Made by a program: the position numbers and the translations under genes
NCBI GenBank assembly: GCA_903827345.1
Contig: CAIKID010000041.1
Span: 1-5,554, forward strand
Length of the DNA stretch: 5,554 bases
Direction of reading: 5' to 3'
Origin: an uncultured Actinomycetes bacterium
Lineage (GTDB): Bacteria; Actinomycetota; Actinomycetes; Nanopelagicales; Nanopelagicaceae
In this document: piece by piece, positions 1-4,423 of the stretch
Position numbering within the stretch: the stretch's first letter is position 1
Layout of the letters: each line of letters opens with the position of its first letter
Notes under the pieces: generated by a model
Told to the model about the DNA's origin: nothing
What the model saw: the letters and a program-made list of their open reading frames with translations, nothing else
Database searches by the model: none

Positions 1-461
1 GCCAGGTCGATCATGGAATCGCCTACGACCTTGAGTAGGAAGAGCTCGCCCTGTCCGACCAAGGACTCGGGGAGTGGGTAGACCTCTTCGATATGTTGTT
101 CGGCGGTGATTGGACCACCGGCGGCGATGCGGCCCACGAGAGGGACGTTGACGGTCTTTTCGGGCTTAATGGAATCGGCATCGTTGGGATCGGTGATGTC
201 AAAGGCCCGGCCCTTGGAGGCGTCCTTGCGGATAAAGCCTTTATCGACCAGGGCTTCGATCTGGTACTTAACCGAGGCGGGGGAGGCGAGGCCAGCTGCT
301 TGGCCGATCTCTCGCATAGAAGGGGGATAGCCGTTTGTGAGGATCGCCTGCTTGATCACATCGAGGATCAACTGCTGGCGGGTGGTGAGGCCATTGTCAT
401 CGGCGGGGCCATCGGGCAGTTCTGAGACGGTGGCTGGGGTAGCAGCATCTTTCTTTGTCAT
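1..461 (-). CDS. lexA: LexA, SOS-response transcriptional repressor (5' part; 3' end outside window)
   Basis: LexA represses DNA-damage genes and inactivates itself by RecA-stimulated self-cleavage. I translated 153 residues from the minus strand. An N-terminal extension of about 22 residues (MTKKDAATPATV...) precedes the winged-helix domain, which begins LTTRQQLILDVIK and continues through NGYPPSMREIG and SPASVKYQIEALVDKGFI. A linker follows, then VPLVGRIAAGGPI with the expected Ala114-Gly115 cleavage bond. VVGDSM near the window edge carries the likely nucleophile Ser149. The catalytic lysine and C-terminus lie beyond position 1. The ATG at 461 is the first plausible start; no strong Shine-Dalgarno precedes it. 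A perfect LexA box lies 32-47 bases upstream, so autorepression is expected. The gene diverges from the LysM gene. Identity is secure from the fold, cleavage site and box together. Confidence 0.97.
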   Translation of the reverse strand, partial: MTKKDAATPATVSELPDGPADDNGLTTRQQLILDVIKQAILTNGYPPSMREIGQAAGLASPASVKYQIEALVDKGFIRKDASKGRAFDITDPNDADSIKPEKTVNVPLVGRIAAGGPITAEQHIEEVYPLPESLVGQGELFLLKVVGDSMIDL

Positions 462-492
462 GGATTAAGGGTAGGGCAAGAGGGGGAAAAAG

Positions 493-508
493 TCGAACAT
501 CTGTTCGA
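493..508. promoter_or_regulatory. LexA operator (SOS box) 1
   Basis: TCGAACATCTGTTCGA is an inverted repeat (TCGAAC, 4-nt spacer, GTTCGA) matching the actinobacterial SOS-box pattern. It lies between lexA and the divergent LysM gene, just upstream of the candidate -35 of the latter, and could control both. Confidence 0.93.
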
Positions 509-515
509 AATATTC

Positions 516-544
516 TTGCTTATGTCGGTGGGGGGATGTATTGT
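516..544 (+). promoter_or_regulatory. Candidate sigma70-type promoter for the LysM gene
   Basis: TTGCTT (516-521) and TATTGT (539-544) are separated by 17 bases, the preferred spacing. Transcription would start near 551, inside the second LexA box, and box 1 ends 7 bases upstream of the -35. LexA bound at either box could block RNA polymerase. Motif matches are partial, so the exact hexamers are tentative. No equally clear promoter for lexA was found on the opposite strand. Confidence 0.5.
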
Positions 545-550
545 TCTTTT

Positions 551-566
551 TAGAACAGGTGTTCGA
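551..566. promoter_or_regulatory. LexA operator (SOS box) 2
   Basis: TAGAACAGGTGTTCGA contains the core GAAC-N4-GTTC (553-564) with a near-consensus flank on the right side. It is centred 50 bases upstream of the LysM start codon and overlaps the predicted transcription start, a typical repressing position. Confidence 0.87.
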
Positions 567-578
567 ATCCCCTCGAAC
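561..578 (+). repeat. Inverted repeat GTTCGA/TCGAAC sharing a half-site with SOS box 2
   Basis: GTTCGA (561-566) and TCGAAC (573-578) are perfectly complementary around a 6-nt spacer (ATCCCC). The right arm is an extra LexA-type half-site with reversed polarity and non-standard spacing. In RNA it could form a 6-bp hairpin in the LysM leader, ending 17 bases before the Shine-Dalgarno AGGAG (596-600). Its role is not known. Confidence 0.4.
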
Positions 579-608
579 AACGTTAAAGCAGGTGAAGGAG
601 CTTCCCCC

Positions 609-917
609 ATGGCTACCACATTAACTTCAAGAGGTCGCTTTGTTGTACGCGGCGCGGCTGTCGCATCGCTATTGATAGTAATTGGCGCTGGTTTTAGCGC
701 CGTTGGTAACGCATCCGAGAAAGGCGTTCCGTCAACGCCGGCATCGCAAGGCTATGTCCGGGTGGTTGTTGCACCCGGCGAAACCCTTTGGTCCCTTGCT
801 TCTATGGTGGCTGGCAATGGTTCAGTGACCGCCGTAGAGCAAGAGATCGTGGATGCCAATCAACTGCAGTCGACTGATCTTGCTCCGGGGGATCGTTTGT
901 GGGTTCCTGCTAAATAA
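609..917 (+). CDS. Membrane-anchored LysM protein, probable SOS-induced cell-division inhibitor (ChiZ/DivS/YneA-like)
   Basis: This is a 102-residue protein. Residues 1-14 are basic (R8, R10, R14). A hydrophobic segment at about 15-33 is a single membrane anchor or uncleaved signal. Residues 34-48 form a Ser/Pro-rich linker, and a LysM peptidoglycan-binding domain fills 49-100, from YVRVVVAPGETLWSLA to DLAPGDRLWVPAK. I chose the ATG at 609 because AGGAG (596-600) sits 8 bases upstream; the reading frame extends further 5' but without a ribosome site and through the LexA box. Known relatives beside lexA (Mycobacterium ChiZ/Rv2719c, Corynebacterium DivS, Bacillus YneA) are short, have one transmembrane segment, often carry LysM, and halt septation during SOS. 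The two LexA boxes upstream support the same role. The domain call is firm; the division-inhibitor role rests on context. Confidence 0.87.
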   Translation: MATTLTSRGRFVVRGAAVASLLIVIGAGFSAVGNASEKGVPSTPASQGYVRVVVAPGETLWSLASMVAGNGSVTAVEQEIVDANQLQSTDLAPGDRLWVPAK

Positions 918-954
918 CCTTCTTCGCTTGTTTTGAGCGTGTTAGCCTTTGCTT

Positions 955-1251
955 ATGGGCGATCAAGTAAAGGGTAAGGATCTCAGTGGTGGTGTGTCCA
1001 CAGTTAAGGCCACCCGTAAGGGCCGCGGTAATTCATCAAGGTTAAGTTCCAAGCATCAGGTGACGATTCCGGTCGATGTGATGCGAGAGGCGGGTTTCAA
1101 GGTGGGGGACGAGCTGGTTTTCAAGGTTGAAGACAATCAGGTGGTGGTCACGAAGCAGCGGGTTGATCTTCTCAAGTGGATCGCTAACTTGAATGGGTTT
1201 TATGACGGCTACGACTTCGCCGCAGAACGAGCTGATGCATGGCCGGATTAA
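955..1251 (+). CDS. AbrB/SpoVT-fold antitoxin (VapB/MazE-type)
   Basis: A 98-residue protein with a basic, probably disordered N-terminus (1-27, rich in Lys, Arg and Gly). A swapped-hairpin AbrB DNA-binding domain covers about 28-66: SRLSSKHQVTIPVDVMREAGFKVGDELVF...DNQVVVTK has the family pattern of SxKxQVTIP followed by GxKxGDxL. The acidic and aromatic tail 72-98 (LLKWIANLNGFYDGYDFAAE...) is where such antitoxins hold their toxin. The coding end overlaps the downstream PIN gene by 13 bases, typical of translationally coupled toxin-antitoxin pairs. The ATG at 955 is preferred; a TTG at 949 is possible. No Shine-Dalgarno is visible, but TAGCCT (943-948) could be a -10 giving a leaderless transcript. 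Such antitoxins normally repress their own promoter. Confidence 0.85.
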   Translation: MGDQVKGKDLSGGVSTVKATRKGRGNSSRLSSKHQVTIPVDVMREAGFKVGDELVFKVEDNQVVVTKQRVDLLKWIANLNGFYDGYDFAAERADAWPD

Positions 1252-1475
1252 TTCTAGATTCTGACGCATTGCTGGCAATTATGAATGCCGAAGATAAACA
1301 TCACAAGAGCATTAAGAAACGCTTACTTCAGAACAGCGAGAGTTTGAGCATCTCTGTTGTGACGTATTCAGAGGCGTTGGTCTATCCCTTTGAAAAAGAC
1401 AATTTCCCTGCGATATCAGAAGGTATCAAGAAACTGGCCAGGAAGACCCCGGGGGCCGAACTTCTCACTTCATAG
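1239..1475 (+). CDS. Truncated VapC-like PIN-domain toxin, probably inactive
   Basis: A 78-residue product beginning MAGLILDSDALLAIMN, the first strand of a PIN ribonuclease with acidic residue D7 (and D9). SISVVTYSEALV supplies the second acidic residue, E45. PIN toxins usually have about 120-140 residues and need a third and often fourth aspartate near 90-115; none is present here. The final residues GAELLTS look like the C-terminal strand of PIN proteins, normally followed by a catalytic-region Asp, but they come only about 15 residues after the helix EGIKKLARK. This suggests an internal deletion plus loss of the end. The stop (TAG 1473-1475) is followed by same-frame codons with no PIN resemblance. 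Start and 13-base overlap with the antitoxin gene are intact. The PIN call is good; loss of nuclease activity is inferred. Confidence 0.75.
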   Translation: MAGLILDSDALLAIMNAEDKHHKSIKKRLLQNSESLSISVVTYSEALVYPFEKDNFPAISEGIKKLARKTPGAELLTS

Positions 1476-1587
1476 GGGCTTACCCATGCGGGGGTGGTTC
1501 TGGCGCTCATTGTTCATTTAGGCGTGAGTGGTAGCACGGGGCTGGCTCATTACAAATAATCTGTCTACGGCGTACTTTCCTTGGCAA

Positions 1588-1602
1588 GCGGCTTTGGGCC
1601 GC
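1588..1602 (+). other. Small GC-rich hairpin just before the aldehyde dehydrogenase ribosome site
   Basis: GCGGC (1588-1592) and GCCGC (1598-1602) pair around the loop TTTGG, ending 3 bases before the AAGGGAGA Shine-Dalgarno. The hairpin is too short and lacks a U-tract, so it is not a terminator; it could affect initiation or be chance. The rest of the 1476-1617 gap shows no gene. An AT-rich patch near 1550-1560 (TACAAATAAT) could contain a -10, but no matching -35 is clear. Confidence 0.25.
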
Positions 1603-1617
1603 ACTAAGGGAGAGAAA

Positions 1618-3141
1618 ATGACCGATTTCATTGCCCCGGGGTTGCCCGGCAGCAAAGCTGTTTTCAAGAGTAGGTATGACCACTGGATCGGCGGCAAATA
1701 TGTTGCGCCATCATCTGGGCAGTACTTTGAAAATATAACTCCTGTCACCGGAAAAGTATTTTGCGATGTCGCTCGCGGTAACGCAGCTGATATTGATTTA
1801 GCACTCGATGCTGCGCACAAGGCGGCACCTGCATGGGGCAAGACCTCTGCAACAGCGCGCGCGATTATTCTGAACAAGATCGCCGATCGTATTGAAGAGA
1901 ATCTAGAGGCGATCGCCGTTGCCGAAACATGGGATAACGGAAAGCCGATTCGCGAAACCATGTATGTCGATATCCCACTTGCGGTCGATCACTTCCGTTA
2001 TTTTGCGGCAGCGATTCGCGCACAAGAGGGTGCACTTGGCGAATTGGATGATGACACCGTTGCATATCATTTCCACGAGCCACTAGGAGTCGTCGGTCAG
2101 ATCATTCCGTGGAACTTCCCAATTTTGATGGCGGTATGGAAGCTTGCACCTGCGCTCGCTGCAGGTAATGCAATCGTCTTGAAGCCAGCAGAGCAGACAC
2201 CAGTATCGATCTTGTTCTTGATGGATATCATTGGGGATCTGCTTCCAGATGGCGTCTTGAACATCGTCAATGGTTTTGGCGTCGAAGCAGGAAAGCCGCT
2301 GGCCTCTTCCCCTCGTATTGCCAAGATCGCATTCACCGGTGAAACAACCACCGGTCGTTTGATCATGCAATATGCGTCAGAGAACATCATTCCTGTGACG
2401 CTAGAACTGGGTGGAAAGTCACCAAATATCTTCTTCGCAGATGTTGCCGCTGAAAACGATGCCTTCTATGACAAGGCGCTCGAAGGCTTCACCATGTTCG
2501 CCGTAAACCAGGGCGAAGTATGCACCTGTCCTTCACGCGGGCTTATCGATACCAAGATCTACGACAAGTTCTTGGGCGATGTCACAGCACGTACCCAGGC
2601 CATCAAAATGGGCCATCCACTTGATCTTTCGACGATGATGGGTGCCCAGGCATCTAGCGATCAGTTCGAAAAGATTCTTTCCTACATCGATATCGGCAAG
2701 AAAGAGGGCGCCAAGGTAATTACCGGCGGCACTCCAGCCGAACTCGGTGGGGATTTGTCAGGTGGTTACTACATCACGCCAACAATCTTCGAAGGTGTCA
2801 ATAAAATGCGCATCTTCCAAGAAGAGATCTTCGGACCAGTTGTATCCGTCACCAAGTTCGATGGTTTCGACAATGCAATGGAAATAGCTAACGACACCCT
2901 GTATGGACTCGGTGCTGGCGTATGGACTCGCGAGATGAACACGGCTTACCGTGCTGGTCGCGAAATCAAAGCCGGTCGCGTCTGGACTAACTGCTATCAC
3001 GCTTATCCTGCTGGTGCAGCGTTCGGTGGTTACAAAGCTTCAGGAATTGGCCGCGAGAATCACAAGATGATGCTCGATCATTACCAACAGACCAAGAACC
3101 TGCTAGTTTCGTACTCACCAAACAAGCTCGGATTCTTCTAA
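1618..3141 (+). CDS. NAD(P)+-dependent aldehyde dehydrogenase, acetaldehyde-type (AldB/AcoD/ExaC family)
   Basis: A complete 507-residue aldehyde dehydrogenase, the usual length for this cytosolic family, which oxidises acetaldehyde and similar short aldehydes to acids. Visible landmarks: oxyanion Asn166 in IIPWNFPI; cofactor-binding FTGETTTGR (F239 onward); general base Glu263 in LELGGKSPN; nucleophile Cys302 in NQGEVCTCPSR; Glu403 in EEIFGPV, which contacts the cofactor ribose. The double-Cys GEVCTCPSR and the ending HYQQTKNLLVSYSPNKLGFF are characteristic of the AldB/AcoD/ExaC branch. The ATG at 1618 is chosen because AAGGGAGA (1606-1613) precedes it and MTDFIAPG is family-like; the frame stays open to 1528 without support. 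The DUF779 gene follows after 35 bases, probably co-transcribed. In related bacteria the pair serves ethanol, acetoin or ethanolamine breakdown; here the aldehyde source is unknown. Confidence 0.96.
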   Translation: MTDFIAPGLPGSKAVFKSRYDHWIGGKYVAPSSGQYFENITPVTGKVFCDVARGNAADIDLALDAAHKAAPAWGKTSATARAIILNKIADRIEENLEAIAVAETWDNGKPIRETMYVDIPLAVDHFRYFAAAIRAQEGALGELDDDTVAYHFHEPLGVVGQIIPWNFPILMAVWKLAPALAAGNAIVLKPAEQTPVSILFLMDIIGDLLPDGVLNIVNGFGVEAGKPLASSPRIAKIAFTGETTTGRLIMQYASENIIPVTLELGGKSPNIFFADVAAENDAFYDKALEGFTMFAVNQGEVCTCPSRGLIDTKIYDKFLGDVTARTQAIKMGHPLDLSTMMGAQASSDQFEKILSYIDIGKKEGAKVITGGTPAELGGDLSGGYYITPTIFEGVNKMRIFQEEIFGPVVSVTKFDGFDNAMEIANDTLYGLGAGVWTREMNTAYRAGREIKAGRVWTNCYHAYPAGAAFGGYKASGIGRENHKMMLDHYQQTKNLLVSYSPNKLGFF

Positions 3142-3176
3142 GCCGAAGGCTACGGAGATAACTTAAGGGGTAACAC

Positions 3177-3581
3177 ATGGAGATCCCGTCGCGTGTGGAT
3201 TTCACCGAAGATGCAGCAGTATTGCTGCGCACACTTCGAGCGAACCACGGGCCACTGATGTTTCATCAATCAGGTGGTTGTTGCGACGGGTCTTCACCTA
3301 TGTGTTATCCAGCAGGTGAATTTAGAACCGGGGGACAAGATGTCCTCTTGCAATCATTGCTTGTTGCCGGAATTGCCGAGCCGATTGATTTTTGGATGTC
3401 GGCATCGCAATTTGAATATTGGAAACATACGCATCTGACTGTTGATGTGGTTGTTGGTCGTGGTGGTGGCTTCTCACTTGAATCACCTGAAGGCAAACGC
3501 TTCTTGATCCGCTCGCGCTTATTTAGCGATGGCGAATGGGCGATCTTGGAGAACGAGCCTGTGAAGACCGGGGTCAGCTAG
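3177..3581 (+). CDS. DUF779 family protein, partner of the aldehyde dehydrogenase
   Basis: A 134-residue soluble protein without signal peptide or membrane segment. It has the DUF779 hallmarks: MFHQSGGCCDGSSPMCYP with Cys35, Cys36 and Cys43, then LxGIAEPIDFWMSASQFEYWKHTHLTVDVVVGRGGGFSLESPEGKRF with His84 and His86. The cysteine cluster plus the two histidines could form a metal or redox site, but no function is established to my knowledge. The start ATG has AAGGGG (3165-3170) 6 bases upstream. It follows the aldehyde dehydrogenase at 35 bases with its own ribosome site; DUF779 genes commonly sit beside AldB/AcoD/ExaC-type dehydrogenases, suggesting a role in activity, maturation or aldehyde stress. 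A weak 4-bp stem (3615-3625) beyond the gene is not convincing as a terminator. Confidence 0.9.
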   Translation: MEIPSRVDFTEDAAVLLRTLRANHGPLMFHQSGGCCDGSSPMCYPAGEFRTGGQDVLLQSLLVAGIAEPIDFWMSASQFEYWKHTHLTVDVVVGRGGGFSLESPEGKRFLIRSRLFSDGEWAILENEPVKTGVS

Positions 3582-3616
3582 GCACGCTGCGCTGGCGATT
3601 AGATAGTCTGTCTTGA

Positions 3617-3737
3617 GGTGGCCTCCTTTATCGGGTCAGAGTGAACAAACCTGTGAAATTCCTGCGACACGCCGATAGCCACCCCGCAAACCCTAAAGTG
3701 CGGGTGTACGGTTGGCACAACATCTAGGGGTCTACCG
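3617..3737 (+). promoter_or_regulatory. Structured RNA leader of nrdR-nrdJ, candidate aptamer domain (cobalamin-like or nrdJ-motif RNA)
   Basis: The 287-base gap 3582-3868 holds no gene but strong complementarity. GGTGGC (3617-3622) pairs with GCCACC (3678-3683), stacked on TATCGG (3629-3634) with CCGATA (3672-3677), leaving a one-sided bulge CTCCTT (3623-3628). CCGCA (3684-3688) pairs with TGCGG (3699-3703); its loop CCCTA (3691-3695) complements TAGGG (3725-3729), which lies in the loop of CGGT/ACCG (3709-3712/3734-3737), so the loops could kiss. GTGAAATTC (3653-3661) and GCCAC (3678-3682) resemble strings in the cobalamin riboswitch core, and loop-loop kissing is a hallmark of that class. 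NrdJ needs adenosylcobalamin. A bioinformatic 'nrdJ' cis-RNA motif upstream of such genes has been reported, as I recall; I cannot test the match. TAGTCT (3604-3609) could be a -10 starting just before the first helix. Confidence 0.55.
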
Positions 3738-3741
3738 CGAT

Positions 3742-3864
3742 TTATGTTCCATAAGTTGTGGTTTTCCACTAATGTCAGCGGCTCACGGTAATTTTATGGC
3801 TCTCTTCCCAAAGGGCCCCAAAAACCCGTTATCAGCACAATTTAAGAGATTACTAAGGAGCCAT
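3742..3864 (+). promoter_or_regulatory. Candidate translational expression platform covering the nrdR Shine-Dalgarno
   Basis: ATGGCTC (3796-3802) is perfectly complementary to GAGCCAT (3858-3864), which takes in the 3' half of the AAGGAG Shine-Dalgarno (3855-3860) of nrdR. The overlapping TTATGG (3794-3799) is perfectly complementary to CCATAA (3749-3754), so the two helices exclude each other. CCATAA can instead fold locally (TTATG 3742-3746 with CATAA 3750-3754). A small hairpin GTGG-TTTT-CCAC lies at 3758-3769. CGGTA (3786-3790) can also compete for TACCG (3733-3737), the arm closing the last aptamer hairpin. These are the parts of a sequester/anti-sequester switch acting on translation. 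There is no stem with U-tract to suggest transcription termination. The pairings are visible; the mechanism is inferred. Confidence 0.45.
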
Positions 3865-3868
3865 TCAC

Positions 3869-4411
3869 ATGATCTGCCCATTCTGCCGCCACGATGACTC
3901 TAGAGTCGTTGATTCGCGTCCTGCAGAAGAAGGCACCCTCATTCGCCGTCGTCGCGAATGCACCTCATGTGGCCGCCGCTTCACTACATCCGAAACATCC
4001 GTACTTTTGATCATCAAGCGCTCTGGGGCCACAGAACCCTTCAGCCGCGAAAAGGTCATCAACGGAGTTCGCAAGGCCTGTCAGGGCCGCCCGATCAATG
4101 ACGATGATTTCGCACTCTTGGCCCAACGCGTTGAAGAAGCTTTGCGCGCCGATGGCCAGGCCGAAGTCGAAGCACAAGAAGTTGGGTTGGCAATTCTGGC
4201 CCCACTGCGCGAGCTCGATGAAGTCGCTTATCTGCGTTATGCATCGGTCTACCGAAACTTCACCTCACTCGAAGATTTCGAAGGAGAAATTGCACTACTT
4301 CGCGCCGCTCCCTCAAGCAGCGAGATTATGAACGACACCACCACTCAACTTCCCTCTACAGCTACCCCAGCTGGCACCACAAACGCACCACTTCAATCAG
4401 CATCTAAATAA
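3869..4411 (+). CDS. nrdR: NrdR, zinc-ribbon/ATP-cone repressor of ribonucleotide reductase genes
   Basis: NrdR senses ATP/dATP through its ATP-cone and represses ribonucleotide reductase operons. The 180-residue product begins MICPFCRHDDSRVVDSR, with a zinc ribbon formed by Cys3, Cys6, Cys31 and Cys34 (ECTSCGRRFTT), then an ATP-cone from about 46 to 136 (VLLIIKRSGATEPFSREKVINGVRKAC... to RYASVYRNFTSLEDF). Typical NrdR proteins end near residue 150-160; here a Ser/Thr/Pro/Ala-rich tail from about 147 to 180 (APSSSEIMNDTTTQLPST...) is added. AAGGAG (3855-3860) lies 8 bases before the ATG. nrdJ starts 12 bases after the stop, so the two are surely co-transcribed, and NrdR probably regulates its own operon. 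I saw no convincing pair of NrdR boxes in the 287-base leader; control may instead act through the RNA structure there. Confidence 0.97.
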   Translation: MICPFCRHDDSRVVDSRPAEEGTLIRRRRECTSCGRRFTTSETSVLLIIKRSGATEPFSREKVINGVRKACQGRPINDDDFALLAQRVEEALRADGQAEVEAQEVGLAILAPLRELDEVAYLRYASVYRNFTSLEDFEGEIALLRAAPSSSEIMNDTTTQLPSTATPAGTTNAPLQSASK

Positions 4412-4423
4412 GGAGCACCACGT

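Noticed and set aside
93..425. Plus-strand open frame opposite lexA
   Set aside because: It is the shadow of lexA, whose minus-strand translation has clear domain motifs.
557..573. GTTCGAATCCCC looks like the T-arm of a tRNA
   Set aside because: The flanking stem does not pair over 5 bp, there is no acceptor, D or anticodon arm around it, and the string is explained by a LexA half-site.
1476..1559. In-frame continuation of the PIN toxin past its stop (GLTHAGVVLALIVHLG...)
   Set aside because: It does not resemble the missing PIN region, lacks the expected aspartates, and ends at another stop; probably chance.
1528..1617. Longer N-terminus for the aldehyde dehydrogenase from a GTG at 1528
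   Set aside because: No ribosome site precedes it, the extra 30 residues do not resemble the family, and ATG 1618 has a good Shine-Dalgarno and standard length.
3615..3625. Possible terminator stem GAGG-TGG-CCTC followed by CTTTA after the DUF779 gene
   Set aside because: The stem has only 4 bp and no U-tract, and its bases are better used in the 6-bp helix with 3678-3683.
3631..3684. FMN riboswitch, because of TCGGG, GTGAAATTCC and GATAGCC strings
   Set aside because: The order and spacing of the conserved blocks do not match, the second half of the FMN consensus is missing, and the genes downstream are not flavin genes.
3712..3897. Small open frame across the nrdR leader
   Set aside because: It uses a weak alternative start with no Shine-Dalgarno, overlaps the structured RNA and the nrdR start in another frame, and has no recognisable features.
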